From: Pseudomonas parakoreensis
GTDB lineage: Bacteria > Pseudomonadota > Gammaproteobacteria > Pseudomonadales > Pseudomonadaceae
DNA length: 64,000 nt
NCBI RefSeq assembly: GCF_021602155.1
Contig: NZ_BQHY01000009.1
Span: 186,001 to 250,000, forward strand
Direction of reading: 5' to 3'
Numbering within the stretch: position 1 is the stretch's first letter; each line of letters begins with the position of its first letter. The translations under genes and the position numbers were made by a program. The notes below the pieces were generated by a model. It made no database searches and was not told the DNA's origin. It saw only the letters and a list, made by a program, of their open reading frames with translations. This document shows positions 1 to 10,433 of the stretch, one piece after another.

Positions 1-1043
<1,043 letters not shown>

Positions 1044-1110
1044 TTGGCTGAGCGTCGACGCGGTGTGCCTTGCGCACCGCGTTGCCTGACTGGCGCTGCT
1101 GACCGCTCTG

Positions 1111-1176
1111 TGTAGGAGCTGCCGCAGGCTGCGATCTTTTGATCTTCAAAGATCGCAGCCTGCGGCAGCTCCTACA
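1111..1176. repeat. REP palindrome, GTAGGAGCTGC type
   Basis: Two arms of 27-30 bases, beginning TGTAGGAGCTGCCGCAGG, face each other across a short loop between ahcY and metF. The same arm sequence recurs at 2083, 15268 and 50762. The hairpin could also stop or stabilise the ahcY transcript, but there is no clean T-run. Confidence 0.85.
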
Positions 1177-1217
1177 GGAGTACAGCGTCCGGCTTACGTG
1201 TTTCCAAGGGTATGACC

Positions 1218-2063
1218 ATGTCCCAAGACCGTCGCTACAGCTTCGAGTTCTTCCCGACCAAGACCGATGCTGGGCATGAAAAACTGCTCAACGTTGCCCG
1301 TCAGTTGGCAACGTACAACCCCGATTTCTTTTCCTGCACCTACGGCGCTGGCGGTTCGACCCGTGATCGCACCCTCAACACCGTTCTGCAGCTGGAAAGC
1401 GAAGTCAAAGTACCGGCCGCACCGCACCTGTCGTGCGTCGGCGACAGCAAGGACGACCTGCGCGGACTGCTGAACGAGTACAAGGCTGCCGGCATCAAGC
1501 GCATCGTTGCCCTGCGTGGTGACCTGCCGTCCGGCATGGGCATGACCAGCGGCGAGCTGCGTCACGCCAATGAACTGGTTGAATTCATTCGTGAAGAAAC
1601 CGCTGATCATTTTCACATCGAAGTTGCCGCTTATCCGGAGATGCATCCGCAAGCGCGCAATTACGAAGACGATCTCGCCAACTTCGTGCGCAAGGCCCGC
1701 GCCGGCGCCGACAGCGCGATCACCCAGTACTTCTTCAACGCCGACAGCTACTTCTACTTTGTCGACCGTTTGCAGGCGCTGGGCGTGGACATTCCGGTGG
1801 TACCGGGGATCATGCCGATCACCAACTACAGCAAGCTGGCGCGGTTCTCCGATGCCTGCGGTGCGGAAATCCCGCGCTGGATCCGCAAGCAACTGGAAGC
1901 CTACGGCGATGACAGCCAAAGCATTCAGCGCTTCGGCGAGCAGGTTGTCAGCGAAATGTGCGAGCGCCTGCTGCAAGGTGGCGCACCTGGGCTGCACTTC
2001 TATTCCATGAACCAGGCCGAGCCTAGTCTGGCGATCTGGAATAACCTGAAGTTGCCGCGCTAA
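1218..2063 (+). CDS. metF: 5,10-methylenetetrahydrofolate reductase
   Basis: Flavoprotein that reduces 5,10-methylene-THF to 5-methyl-THF, the methyl donor for the last step of methionine synthesis. The 281-residue product matches the bacterial MetF length. Visible family stretches are SFEFFPTKT near the N-terminus (folate and FAD site), LRGDLPSG, the central QYFFNADSYF, PGIMPITNY, and the C-terminal GLHFYSMN. An ATG at 1212 is also in frame, but AAGGG at 1206-1210 lies 7 bases before the ATG at 1218 and only 1 base before the other, so 1218 is preferred. The gene lies 174 bases downstream of ahcY with a REP hairpin between, so it may have its own promoter. Confidence 0.96.
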   Translation: MSQDRRYSFEFFPTKTDAGHEKLLNVARQLATYNPDFFSCTYGAGGSTRDRTLNTVLQLESEVKVPAAPHLSCVGDSKDDLRGLLNEYKAAGIKRIVALRGDLPSGMGMTSGELRHANELVEFIREETADHFHIEVAAYPEMHPQARNYEDDLANFVRKARAGADSAITQYFFNADSYFYFVDRLQALGVDIPVVPGIMPITNYSKLARFSDACGAEIPRWIRKQLEAYGDDSQSIQRFGEQVVSEMCERLLQGGAPGLHFYSMNQAEPSLAIWNNLKLPR

Positions 2064-2082
2064 AAAGCATCAAAGCACAATC

Positions 2083-2136
2083 AAAAGATCGCAGCCTTCG
2101 GCAGCTCCTACAGGGATGTCGTGGCTGCGATCTTTT
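2083..2136. repeat. REP hairpin, GTAGGAGCTGC type, diverged
   Basis: A perfect 14-base inverted repeat (AAAAGATCGCAGCC against GGCTGCGATCTTTT) encloses 26 bases that keep the GCAGCTCCTACAG half of the family. It lies 20 bases after the metF stop and may act as its terminator. Confidence 0.75.
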
Positions 2137-2211
2137 GCTTTTGAATCCCCGAATTAGAGCTTGTGCAGGCACTTTCTGGCTCTTTCGCGTTTCTCGTCGT
2201 AATCTCAAGCC

Positions 2212-3024
2212 ATGCCTTTGATCGCGCAATTATTCACGGTGCTGGTTTTTGCTTGCCTGAGCTTTGCCGCTCGGGGCGAGAAGTTGCGCATTGTCACCGA
2301 GCCATGGGCGCCGTACGTGTACGAAGAGGACGGCAAGAACCTCGGGCTGGATTACGAAACCACGGCCATCGTGTTCAAGCGCCTGGGGATCGAGGTCGAA
2401 TGGCAATTTTTGCCGTGGAAACGTTGCCTGTCGATGCTCGAAACCGGTCAGGCTGACGGCGCACTGGACATCTTTCACAGCGACGAGCGCGACGCCATGC
2501 TGCTCTACCCCATCGAACCGCTGTCGGACGTCGAGTTCGTGATGTTCTACGCCAACGACCGGCCGCACCCGTTCAGCAAACTCGAAGAACTCAAAGGCCT
2601 GACCATCGGCACCTCGCCGGGTTATCTGTACAGCCCTGACTTCCGCGAATCGACACTGTTCACCCGGGAACCGGCGCCAACCCACGAAGCCAACTTCGGC
2701 AAACTGCTGCGCGGGCGCATCGACTTGCTGATCACCGATCGCCGCGTCGGTCAGCATTTGCTCGATCAGTTGAATATCCGCGACCAGATCACTGAAAACC
2801 CCACTGTCATTAGCCGCCAGAGCCAATATTTGGCCGTTCGTCGCAATGCCGGGATGGATCTGCTGGTGGCGCGTTTTGGCGCCGAGCTCAAGCGTTTCAA
2901 GCGCGAACCGGCCTACGCCGAGCTCAGCGCACGCTACGGCGCAGCCCCGGTCGACGCCGCGCCAATGAGCAACGTCTCGGCCAGCCGCAAAACCGTTGAG
3001 CAGCAGGAAAGCAGCGCGCAGTGA
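2212..3024 (+). CDS. Periplasmic solute-binding protein, family 3
   Basis: A secreted, type 3 solute-binding protein of 270 residues. Residues 1-22 form a signal peptide (hydrophobic core, then Ala-Arg-Gly), followed by KLRIVTEPWAPYVYEEDG, the usual first strand and ligand loop of amino-acid binding proteins. Residues about 60-100 hold the family pattern with MLETGQADGALD. No permease or ATPase gene is next to it, so it is either an orphan component or a stand-alone sensor-type binding protein. Its ligand cannot be told from sequence. The last about 30 residues are polar and Ala/Ser-rich. The ribosome site before the ATG is weak. Confidence 0.8.
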   Translation: MPLIAQLFTVLVFACLSFAARGEKLRIVTEPWAPYVYEEDGKNLGLDYETTAIVFKRLGIEVEWQFLPWKRCLSMLETGQADGALDIFHSDERDAMLLYPIEPLSDVEFVMFYANDRPHPFSKLEELKGLTIGTSPGYLYSPDFRESTLFTREPAPTHEANFGKLLRGRIDLLITDRRVGQHLLDQLNIRDQITENPTVISRQSQYLAVRRNAGMDLLVARFGAELKRFKREPAYAELSARYGAAPVDAAPMSNVSASRKTVEQQESSAQ

Positions 3025-3030
3025 TTGCTC

Positions 3031-3039
3031 TGTTATACT
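3031..3039 (+). promoter_or_regulatory. Putative extended -10 promoter for rhlE
   Basis: TGTTATACT fits an extended -10 (TG, one base, TATACT) just after the stop of the upstream gene. No good -35 is seen. Initiation near 3046 would give rhlE a leader of about 200 bases. Confidence 0.45.
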
Positions 3040-3246
3040 CCGGCGTTCCCGCCAGGCTCACGCCCGGACGCCCGGAACCGTAACAGGCCTCCAGTCCCGC
3101 TACAGCGCAGCTTTTCAGCCTGCGCGAGCGCTCCTGACGTGCCTTCGAGACCGCAGCAGGACCGGACGGGATCGCGTCCTCTTAAACGCGATTCGCGCCA
3201 GGCAAGACTCCCATTGGGCCAAGCCCTAACTAAAACAGGATTACTC
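3040..3246 (+). promoter_or_regulatory. Long structured 5' leader of rhlE
   Basis: About 200 untranslated bases lie between the likely promoter and the rhlE start. They contain at least two inverted repeats: GCGCAG against CTGCGC around 3105-3127, and ATCGCGT against ACGCGAT around 3170-3192. The open frame through this stretch is rich in Arg and Pro, has no ribosome site, and does not resemble a helicase N-terminus. Long leaders of this kind are known for cold-shock RNA helicase genes; that role here is inference. Confidence 0.45.
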
Positions 3247-5112
3247 ATGTCCTTTGCTTCCCTCGGTCTCTCCGAGGCTTTAGTCCGTGCCATCGAAGAT
3301 GCGGGCTATACCGAGCCTACTCCGGTGCAACAGCGGGCCATTCCCGCCGTGTTGCAAGGTCGCGACCTGATGGTTGCGGCACAGACAGGTACCGGTAAAA
3401 CCGGCGGTTTCGCCCTTCCGATCCTGGAGCGGTTGTTCCCCAACGGTCACCCGGACAAATCCCAGCGTCATGGCCCGCGCCAACCGCGCGTACTGGTCCT
3501 GACCCCGACCCGCGAACTCGCGGCCCAGGTTCACGAGAGCTTCAAGATCTACGCCCGTGACCTGAAATTCGTCAGCGCCTGCATCTTCGGCGGCGTCGGC
3601 ATGAACCCGCAAGTCCAGGCCATGTCCCGTGGCGTTGACGTCCTCGTCGCCTGCCCGGGTCGCCTGCTTGACCTCGCCGGCCAAGGCAGCGTTGACCTGT
3701 CCCACGTCGAAATCCTCGTCCTCGACGAAGCCGACCGCATGCTCGACATGGGTTTCGTGCACGATGTGAAGAAAGTCCTTGCGCGTCTGCCGGCCAAGCG
3801 TCAGAACCTGCTGTTCTCGGCGACCTTCTCCAAAGACATCACCGATCTGGCCGGCAAACTGCTGCACAACCCGGAACGCATCGAAGTCACGCCGCCGAAC
3901 ACCACGGTCGAGCGCATCGAGCAACGCGTGTTCCGTCTGCCGGCCAGCCACAAGCGTGCCCTGCTGGCGCACCTGATCACCGCCGGCGCCTGGGAACAGG
4001 TGCTGGTGTTCACCCGCACCAAGCACGGCGCCAACCGTCTGGCCGAATACCTGGACAAACACGGCCTGCCGGCTGTGGCGATCCACGGCAACAAAAGCCA
4101 GAACGCCCGCACCAAAGCCCTGGCCGATTTCAAGGCCGGTGAAGTGCGCATTCTGGTAGCGACCGACATCGCTGCTCGCGGTCTGGACATCGACCAGTTG
4201 CCACACGTGGTCAACTTCGAGCTGCCGAACGTCGATGAAGACTACGTGCACCGTATCGGCCGTACTGGCCGCGCCGGTCGTTCGGGCGAGGCGATCTCGC
4301 TGGTCGCGCCGGACGAAGAAAAACTGCTGAAAAGCATCGAACGCATGACCAAGCAGAAAATCGCCGACGGCGACCTGATGGGCTTCGATGCCAGCACCAT
4401 CGAGGCCGAGAAGCCTGAAGTGCGCGAGCGTCCGGACATGCGCAACCCGCGCAACTCCCGCGGTCCGCGCGGCGACGGTCCGAATGGCGGCGGCGGTGGC
4501 GGCGGTCGTAAAGACAAAGGCAAAGACAAGGGCAAGGAAAAACCGGCCGGCGAACGCGGCGAGCGCCCTGCCCGCCAGCAGAAGCCCCGTGAAGGCACGC
4601 CGAGCCGCGAACAGCGTCCGAGCCAGCCACCACGCGCGGCGGCTGATCGTGCACCGGACGAGTTCCTCGACGACGATATCGATAACTTCGGTAACCGCGT
4701 TGACTACGTGCCCAAAGCCGCTCCGGCCGGTGGTCGTGGTCGCCGTCCGGGCGCGCCAGGCCAGGGCGCAGGTGCCGGCGCACCTCGCGGCGGTCAATCG
4801 CAAGGTCGCCAGAACGGCCCGCGCAACAGCAACGGTTCGAGCACCGGCACTCCACCGGGCAAACGCAACGGTCCGCGCAATGGCGCCCCACGTGACGGCC
4901 AGGGCCGTCGTGACGAGTCCTCGCGCAACCGCCGTCCGGCTCGCGACGATCAGCAACGCGCCGAACCGGCCGTGCAGAACCCGCGCAGCACCGGGCCGAA
5001 GATCATGCACAAGGAATCGAAAGCCGACCGCTTCCCGACGCCTGAGCAACTTGATCAATTGCCGACCCGTCCGCGCGGCGAAAAACCAGCCTTGCTGACC
5101 CGCAATCGCTGA
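3247..5112 (+). CDS. rhlE: ATP-dependent RNA helicase RhlE, DEAD-box
   Basis: Unwinds RNA duplexes with ATP and acts in ribosome maturation and RNA turnover, often in cold adaptation. All helicase motifs are present: Q motif (PTPVQQ, about 25-30), AQTGTGKT (45-52), PTREL (87-91), DEAD (160-163), SAT (191-193), [11 protein letters not shown], and [10 protein letters not shown] (336-345). From about residue 385 to 621 follows a long basic, low-complexity tail rich in Gly, Arg, Lys, Asn and Pro, likely for RNA binding. ATG 3247 is chosen because ACAGGA precedes it and the protein then begins MSFASLGLS, as RhlE proteins do; the open frame extends upstream without family similarity. A strong terminator follows. 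Confidence 0.95.
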   Translation: MSFASLGLSEALVRAIEDAGYTEPTPVQQRAIPAVLQGRDLMVAAQTGTGKTGGFALPILERLFPNGHPDKSQRHGPRQPRVLVLTPTRELAAQVHESFKIYARDLKFVSACIFGGVGMNPQVQAMSRGVDVLVACPGRLLDLAGQGSVDLSHVEILVLDEADRMLDMGFVHDVKKVLARLPAKRQNLLFSATFSKDITDLAGKLLHNPERIEVTPPNTTVERIEQRVFRLPASHKRALLAHLITAGAWEQVLVFTRTKHGANRLAEYLDKHGLPAVAIHGNKSQNARTKALADFKAGEVRILVATDIAARGLDIDQLPHVVNFELPNVDEDYVHRIGRTGRAGRSGEAISLVAPDEEKLLKSIERMTKQKIADGDLMGFDASTIEAEKPEVRERPDMRNPRNSRGPRGDGPNGGGGGGGRKDKGKDKGKEKPAGERGERPARQQKPREGTPSREQRPSQPPRAAADRAPDEFLDDDIDNFGNRVDYVPKAAPAGGRGRRPGAPGQGAGAGAPRGGQSQGRQNGPRNSNGSSTGTPPGKRNGPRNGAPRDGQGRRDESSRNRRPARDDQQRAEPAVQNPRSTGPKIMHKESKADRFPTPEQLDQLPTRPRGEKPALLTRNR

Positions 5113-5130
5113 GTTATCGCTGCAATGAAA

Positions 5131-5165
5131 AATGCCCCGGTTCGAAAGAGCCGGGGCATTTTTTT
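5131..5165 (+). terminator. Rho-independent terminator after rhlE
   Basis: AATGCCCCGG pairs with CCGGGGCATT across a 10-base loop and is followed by a run of T. Confidence 0.92.
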
Positions 5166-5220
5166 ATGCCGTCACGAATATCCCTGAATCACCGCATATC
5201 CCCCTGTGTAGACCCAACAC

Positions 5221-5353
5221 TGTGGAGAGGGGATTTATCCCCGATCGGCTGCGAAGCAGTCGCAAAACCATTCAACGCGGTATGCCTGATACCCCTCGGT
5301 TGGCGGTCATGGGGCCGCTGCGCGACCCATCGGGGATAAATCCCCTCGCCACA
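5221..5353. repeat. REPIN, GAGGGGATTTATCCCC type
   Basis: Outer arms GAGGGGATTTATCCCCGAT (from 5227) and its reverse complement ending TCGCCACA (5353) enclose about 80 bases. The family recurs at 41059 and 46144. It fills most of the 334-base gap between rhlE and yceI. Confidence 0.85.
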
Positions 5354-5393
5354 AAAGCCCGTACCACGGGGTGGATGTGTGCGTGTAGCAGGC

Positions 5394-5433
5394 AAAAAAA
5401 ACGCCCCCGGCCTTGCGACCGGGGGCGTTTTTG
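5394..5433 (-). terminator. Rho-independent terminator after yceI
   Basis: ACGCCCCCGG and CCGGGGGCGT form a 10-bp stem with an A-run on its left side, which reads as a T-run for the leftward yceI transcript. It also has TTTTT on the right, so it may work in both directions. Confidence 0.9.
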
Positions 5434-5446
5434 TAAGGCGGCGAAG

Positions 5447-6040
5447 TTACTTCGCTTTCACACCTTCGAACGAGATGTACAGGTCGACGTTGTCGGACTG
5501 TGGACCCAGGTCCATCATCTTGCCGAAATCAGAACGCTTGATGCTGGTAGTACCTTCGAAGCCGGCACGGTAGCCGCCCCATGGATCCTTGCCTTCGCCC
5601 AGGAACACGGCCTTGACCACGATTGGCTTGGTCACGCCGTGCAGGGTCAGGTCGCCGGTCACGTCAGCCGTGTCTTTGCCAGCGGCGTTCTTGCCGGTGG
5701 ATTTGACGCTGGTGGAGACGAACTTGGCGTCAGCGTATTTGCCCACGTCCAGGAAGTCTTTGCTGGCGATGTGCTTGTCGCGCTCGGCATGGTTGGTGAA
5801 CACGCTGGCGGTCTTCACGTTGAATTCGATTTTGCTGTCTTCAGGCTTGGCAGCGTCAAAGCTGAACTTGCCGTCGATGTCCTTGAACGTACCGGTGATG
5901 TAGCTGTAGCCCAGGTGGCTGATCTTGAAGTCGACGAAAGCGTGCTGGCCTTCCTTGTCGACGGTGTAATCAGCAGCCATCACGTTCGCGGACAGTACGG
6001 CCGAACCGATTGCCAGAGCGGCCAGAGTCTTTTTCAACAT
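5447..6040 (-). CDS. YceI family periplasmic protein
   Basis: A secreted lipocalin-like protein of 197 residues. YceI proteins bind long polyprenoid-type lipids, and the family is linked to high pH or osmotic stress, although the exact role is uncertain. The signal peptide covers residues 1-22 and ends at NVMA before ADYTVDKEG. The mature part shows the usual [28 protein letters not shown], and the central [12 protein letters not shown]. It lies 31 bases after the cytochrome b561 gene on the same strand. This pair is common in proteobacteria and suggests co-transcription and a linked membrane redox or quinone role. Confidence 0.9.
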   Translation of the reverse strand: MLKKTLAALAIGSAVLSANVMAADYTVDKEGQHAFVDFKISHLGYSYITGTFKDIDGKFSFDAAKPEDSKIEFNVKTASVFTNHAERDKHIASKDFLDVGKYADAKFVSTSVKSTGKNAAGKDTADVTGDLTLHGVTKPIVVKAVFLGEGKDPWGGYRAGFEGTTSIKRSDFGKMMDLGPQSDNVDLYISFEGVKAK

Positions 6041-6071
6041 GCTTTCTTTTCCTTTGAGTCGAGGTTGAATT

Positions 6072-6623
6072 TCAGGCTTTGCGACCGAGCATTCGCGTCA
6101 GGGTCGCATCACGATCGATAAAGTGGTGCTTCAATGCTGCCAACGCATGGAGGCCGGAAAAAATTACCAGCGCCCATGCCAGCCAGAGATGAATCACCCC
6201 AGCGGTATCTGCCTGATCCGGTAGTCCGGAAACCAGTGCAGGCACTTCAAACAGACCAAACACCGGAATCCCGACACCGTCTGCGGTGGAAATCAGGTAA
6301 CCGGCAAGCATCACAGCGAACAGCCCGACGTACAGAAACCCGTGGCCGAATTTGGCGCCGAGGCGGGTCATGCGGCTGTAGCTTTGCAGCGTCGGTGGCG
6401 GTGGGCTGATAAAGCGCCACAACACCCGCAACACCATCACACCCAGCAGCACCAGACCGATGCTCTTGTGCAGATCCGGCGCGTCTTTGCGCCAGCTGCT
6501 GTAGTAATCCAGCCCCACCATCCACAGACCCAGCGCGAACAGTCCGAAGACCGCCAGCGCCACGCCCCAGTGCATGAAGATGCTGACCCAACCATAGCGT
6601 GAAGCAGAGTTACGTAGCTGCAT
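6072..6623 (-). CDS. Cytochrome b561 family membrane protein
   Basis: A di-heme, four-helix inner-membrane electron carrier of 183 residues, thought to pass electrons between quinone and periplasmic partners. Four hydrophobic helices are visible. Candidate heme-ligand histidines are H18 (FMHW), H52 (LHKSIG), and those in HLWLAW and HALAALKHH near the C-terminus. The start at 6623 is preferred over an in-frame codon 30 bases upstream because ACAGGA lies 8 bases before it and the protein then opens [12 protein letters not shown]. It heads an apparent two-gene unit with yceI. Confidence 0.9.
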   Translation of the reverse strand: MQLRNSASRYGWVSIFMHWGVALAVFGLFALGLWMVGLDYYSSWRKDAPDLHKSIGLVLLGVMVLRVLWRFISPPPPTLQSYSRMTRLGAKFGHGFLYVGLFAVMLAGYLISTADGVGIPVFGLFEVPALVSGLPDQADTAGVIHLWLAWALVIFSGLHALAALKHHFIDRDATLTRMLGRKA

Positions 6624-6813
6624 TGCCCAAATCCTGTGAGAACTGCGAACCAAGACTAGCGAGTTATCTATCGAATTAAAGCGGAAAATTTTGCTTTGAA
6701 ATATCGAGAAATACGATCAAGAGTCTGTAAGTGGCTTGTTAAGGAAAGATTAACCGGGAAAAGTGTGGCGGGATGTCAGGTGGAAGATCCTGATGATGTA
6801 CTGTATGAACAGG

Positions 6814-6911
6814 CCTCATCGCGGGCAAGCCCGCTCCCACAGTGGACAATAGCGCACACAAACTCTGCGCTCACCGCAAAATCTGTGGGAGCGGGCTTGC
6901 CCGCGATGAGG
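6814..6911. repeat. REPIN, GTGGGAGCGGGC type
   Basis: CCTCATCGCGGGCAAGCCC and its reverse complement (ending 6911) enclose about 40 bases. This sits in the 346-base gap between cytochrome b561 and the amine oxidase gene. The rest of that gap, 6624-6813, is AT-richer upstream sequence with no clear gene. Confidence 0.85.
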
Positions 6912-6925
6912 TTCTCACAGGCAAT

Positions 6926-6953
6926 AAAAAAGCGCGGCCGGAGCCGCGCTTTT
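6926..6953 (-). terminator. Terminator after the amine oxidase gene
   Basis: AAAAGCGCGGC pairs with GCCGCGCTTTT across a four-base loop. The A-run on the left gives the T-run for the leftward transcript. Confidence 0.88.
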
Positions 6954-6969
6954 CATTCACCGCAAAGCC

Positions 6970-8763
6970 TTACTGCGCTTTGCTGTCCGTGCCTGCCGCC
7001 GGAGCCGGCACTGCAACAGGCTTGGCCGCTGGCTTCTTCGCCGGCTCAGCCTTTTTCGCCGCAGGCTTGGCCGGGGCCTTTTTCGCCTCGGTTTTCGCTG
7101 CAGGTTTCTTCGCCGCAGGCTTGGCTGGCGCTTTCTTCGCCGGCTCGGCTTTCACCGGAGTCGCTGGTTTCGGCGCTTCCACCGGAGCTGGCGCAGGTGC
7201 CGGAGTCGGTGCAGGCGCTGGCGCCGCTGGAGCTGGAGCGGGAGCCGGCTCAGGCGCCTTCGCAGGCTCTGGCTTCTTCTCGTCATCCGAACCGCCAAAC
7301 AGGTTGCTGAAGAAGTTACCCTTCTTCGCCGCCACGGCACCCGCCGCGCCCGCCGCTGCTGCAGCCGGAACCACTTTGGCCGGTTCAAACGACTTGCCGG
7401 CGGCCAGGTCTTCAACCTGACTGGCCGCACGCTGACCAGTGCGCAGCGCGCCTTCCAGGGTGCCCGGGTACAGGGTGTCGGTGTGTTCACCGGCAAACGC
7501 TACACGTTGCAGCGGACGCTCCCACAGGCGCCAGAACTTGCTGATCTGGCCCGGGCCGTAAGCCAGGTAGGCGCCGCCCATCGACGGATCGGTGCTGTAA
7601 CGACGGATTTCATAACCGGTGAACGAGCCACGGGCCTGTGGATAAAACGCGTGCAGGCGGATCAGCACCTGATCGACCATCTGCTTGTCGCCGAACGCCT
7701 GCATCACACGGGCGTTGTCGCCGGACAGGTTGATCACCACGTTGGCGCCGCCCTTCAGCGCCGGCTCGATCCAGAGCATGCCGAGGCCGGCGTTGCTGTA
7801 GATCTCACCGGACATGCGCGCCTTGCTTTCCCACACCGGCGTCTTGAACTTCAACATGATCTGGTCGCGCCAGCCGTAGTTGGTGCCCTTGATCGCGGCC
7901 AGGTGCTGCGCGTCCAGCGCCGGGGTCAGCGCAATCTTGTTGAGTGCGCGCAGCGGCACGGCCAGCACCACGTAATCAGCCTGGTAGCCGACACTGCCGA
8001 CCTTGACGGTCACGCCGTCCTTGTCCTGAGTGATCGCCGACACCGGCGAGTTGGTCTTGATGGTCTTGATCTGTTTGACGAAGGCCTGGGCCAGCACCTG
8101 GCTGCCGCCGACCAGACGCGAGGCACGCAGGTCGCGGTCAGAGACGCCGCGATACACGCGGTTCTGCTGGGCGAAATACAGCAGCGACAGACGCGAAGGC
8201 TCGTCGTAATGGGTGCGGATGTCCTGGTTGATCAACTGACGCGCGGTGGCCGGCAGGTTCTGCTTGTCGAGCCAGTTCGACACGTTGATCTGATCCAGCG
8301 CATGCAGGGTGCTGGTCGCGGCCGGGTTCTGCGGGTCGTCGATCGAGCGCGCCAGGTCGTCGAGGGTTTTCTGGTAGCGCTTCAAGGCATCGGCGGTGGC
8401 CGGTTGCTTGGTTGCCAGATCGGCAGCGGAGAAATACTCGCCGTCGATCAGATAACCCGGGGTACGCACGAACTCCGGGGCTGGCGTGGTGCTCAGCTTG
8501 AAGGTCGAGACGTACTTGTTCAGCACCGGCTGGGTCTTGTCGTTGCCGATCCACTCGCTGGTGGCCATGCCCGAGCGACCGCCCAGGCTCGGCTTTGCTT
8601 CGAGCAGCGTGACCTGCCAGCCCTTGTTTTGCAGCTCGTAAGCCGCGGTCAGGCCCGACAGGCCGCCGCCGATCACGATTGCGGTTTTATCCTTGGCCAG
8701 CGCCGTAACGCTGAACAGCCCCAACATCACCAGCGCACAGGCGCGCAGCCAACCGACAGACAT
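6970..8763 (-). CDS. Flavin amine oxidase with Ala/Pro/Lys-rich tail
   Basis: An FAD-dependent amine oxidase or protoporphyrinogen-oxidase-like enzyme of 597 residues. A hydrophobic N-terminal stretch (1-23) suggests export or membrane attachment. The dinucleotide fold is VIGGGLSGLTAAYELQ (about 30-45), followed by the LLEAKPSLGGRSG pattern. The C-terminal FAD contact is AGEHTDTLYPGTLEGAL. Substrate is unknown. From about residue 453 a tail of about 145 residues follows: an Ala stretch, a segment with KKGNFFSNLFGGSDDEKK, Pro/Ala repeats, then AKKAPAKPAAKK-type repeats resembling AlgP or histone H1 tails. This tail is not part of the family and is the odd feature. No partner gene is adjacent; bioA is divergent. 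Confidence 0.85.
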   Translation of the reverse strand: MSVGWLRACALVMLGLFSVTALAKDKTAIVIGGGLSGLTAAYELQNKGWQVTLLEAKPSLGGRSGMATSEWIGNDKTQPVLNKYVSTFKLSTTPAPEFVRTPGYLIDGEYFSAADLATKQPATADALKRYQKTLDDLARSIDDPQNPAATSTLHALDQINVSNWLDKQNLPATARQLINQDIRTHYDEPSRLSLLYFAQQNRVYRGVSDRDLRASRLVGGSQVLAQAFVKQIKTIKTNSPVSAITQDKDGVTVKVGSVGYQADYVVLAVPLRALNKIALTPALDAQHLAAIKGTNYGWRDQIMLKFKTPVWESKARMSGEIYSNAGLGMLWIEPALKGGANVVINLSGDNARVMQAFGDKQMVDQVLIRLHAFYPQARGSFTGYEIRRYSTDPSMGGAYLAYGPGQISKFWRLWERPLQRVAFAGEHTDTLYPGTLEGALRTGQRAASQVEDLAAGKSFEPAKVVPAAAAAGAAGAVAAKKGNFFSNLFGGSDDEKKPEPAKAPEPAPAPAPAAPAPAPTPAPAPAPVEAPKPATPVKAEPAKKAPAKPAAKKPAAKTEAKKAPAKPAAKKAEPAKKPAAKPVAVPAPAAGTDSKAQ

Positions 8764-8907
8764 TCAGCGAACTCCGGAAATACACGTAGGAAAAAGCAGT
8801 TTTTGCGGGTCAGACGACCCAAAGAACCGCGAAGAATACGTCAGCCATCAAAACGCCGCCAGCGACGTCTATCGGCCCATACAAAGTAGCTCAATCGACA
8901 CAATGGG

Positions 8908-8936
8908 TTGTTCCGACGCGATGCATTGCATAGGCT
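8908..8936 (+). promoter_or_regulatory. Putative sigma-70 promoter for bioA
   Basis: TTGTTC and TAGGCT are separated by exactly 17 bases, about 50 bases before the bioA start. The -10 match is weak. Confidence 0.35.
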
Positions 8937-8987
8937 TGCGCGATTGTTTGCCCGCGCCTGACGCGAGCCGCCTCGAGGAGACTGTAA

Positions 8988-10394
8988 ATGGGCCTGAATA
9001 ACCAGTGGATGCAACGCGACCTCGCGGTGTTGTGGCATCCCTGTACCCAGATGAAAGACCACGAACAGCTGCCGCTGATCCCGATCAAGCGCGGTGAAGG
9101 CGTCTGGCTCGAAGACTTCGAAGGCAAGCGCTACCTCGACGCCGTCAGCTCCTGGTGGGTCAACGTGTTCGGCCACGCCAACCCGCGCATCAACCAGCGC
9201 ATCAAGGATCAGGTCGATCAGCTGGAGCATGTGATCCTCGCCGGTTTCAGCCATCAACCGGTGATCGAGTTGTCCGAGCGTCTGGTGAAGATGACCCCGG
9301 AAGGCCTGAACCGCGCGTTCTACGCCGATAACGGTTCGTCCTGCATCGAAGTCGCGCTGAAAATGAGCTTTCACTACTGGCTCAATCGCGGCCAGCCGAA
9401 CAAGAAACGCTTCGTCACCCTGACCAACAGCTACCACGGCGAAACCATGGCAGCGATGGCGGTCGGCGACGTGCCGCTGTTCACCGAGACCTACAAAGCG
9501 CTGCTGATGGACACCATCAAGGTGCCAAGCCCGGATTGCTACCTGCGCCCCGAAGGCATGAGCTGGGAAGAACATTCGCGCAATCTGTTCGCCGCCATGG
9601 AACAGACACTGGCAGAACATCATGCCAGCGTGGCGGCAGTCATCGTCGAACCGTTGATTCAAGGCGCCGGCGGCATGCGCATGTATCACCCGGTGTACCT
9701 CAAGCTGCTGCGCGAGGCCTGCGACCGCTACGGCGTGCACCTGATTCACGACGAAATCGCCGTCGGCTTCGGCCGCACCGGCACCATGTTCGCCTGTGAA
9801 CAGGCCGGCATCCGTCCGGACTTCCTCTGCCTGTCCAAGGCCCTGACCGGCGGCTACCTGCCACTGGCGGCGTGCCTGACCACCGACGAGGTCTACAGCG
9901 CGTTCTACGACGACTACCCGACCCTGCGCGCCTTCCTCCACTCGCACAGCTACACCGGCAACCCGCTGGCCTGTGCGGCGGCGTTGGCGACGCTGGATAT
10001 CTTCGAGCAGGACAACGTCATCGAGAACAACCAGGCGCTGGCCCGGCGCATGGCCTCGGCCACGGCGCATCTGGTTGATCACCCGAACGTCTCCGAAGTG
10101 CGGCAGACCGGCATGGTCCTGGCCATCGAGATGGTCAAGGATAAAGCCAGCAAAGAGGCCTACCCTTGGCAGGAACGTCGCGGCCTGAAGGTGTTCCAGC
10201 ATGCGCTGGAGCGTGGCGCGCTGCTGCGGCCGCTGGGCAGCGTGGTGTATTTCCTGCCGCCGTACGTGATCACCCCGGAGCAGATCGACTTCCTCGCCGA
10301 AGTCGCCAGCGAAGGCATCGACATCGCCACTCGTGACAGCGTCAGCGTGGCGGTGCCGAAGGATTTCCATCCTGGGTTCCGTGATCCGGGCTGA
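8988..10394 (+). CDS. bioA: Adenosylmethionine-8-amino-7-oxononanoate transaminase
   Basis: PLP enzyme of biotin synthesis that transfers an amino group from S-adenosylmethionine to KAPA, making DAPA. The 468 residues cover a class III aminotransferase. Typical BioA features are the N-terminal LWHPCTQMKDH, YLDAVSSWWVN, SYHGETMAAM, the IHDEIAVGFGRTG segment, and LSKALTGG, whose Lys284 should hold PLP. It is somewhat longer than the E. coli enzyme (429). GAGGAG lies just before the ATG. The other bio genes are not nearby, so bioA is separated from the main biotin operon here. Confidence 0.94.
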   Translation: MGLNNQWMQRDLAVLWHPCTQMKDHEQLPLIPIKRGEGVWLEDFEGKRYLDAVSSWWVNVFGHANPRINQRIKDQVDQLEHVILAGFSHQPVIELSERLVKMTPEGLNRAFYADNGSSCIEVALKMSFHYWLNRGQPNKKRFVTLTNSYHGETMAAMAVGDVPLFTETYKALLMDTIKVPSPDCYLRPEGMSWEEHSRNLFAAMEQTLAEHHASVAAVIVEPLIQGAGGMRMYHPVYLKLLREACDRYGVHLIHDEIAVGFGRTGTMFACEQAGIRPDFLCLSKALTGGYLPLAACLTTDEVYSAFYDDYPTLRAFLHSHSYTGNPLACAAALATLDIFEQDNVIENNQALARRMASATAHLVDHPNVSEVRQTGMVLAIEMVKDKASKEAYPWQERRGLKVFQHALERGALLRPLGSVVYFLPPYVITPEQIDFLAEVASEGIDIATRDSVSVAVPKDFHPGFRDPG

Positions 10395-10433
10395 TCTATT
10401 TCACTTAAGCTTCAGCGGTGACCGGACTACCGT

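Noticed and set aside
3025-3246. N-terminal extension of RhlE
   Set aside because: The frame is open, but the ribosome site and family N-terminus are at 3247, and a promoter lies in this stretch.
3280-5058. Open reading frame of 592 codons opposite rhlE
   Set aside because: It is the GC-rich antisense shadow of rhlE. It has no ribosome site or family motif, while the forward frame has every helicase motif.
7483-8889. Open reading frame of 468 codons opposite the amine oxidase gene
   Set aside because: It has no recognisable domain and lies wholly over a gene with intact FAD motifs.
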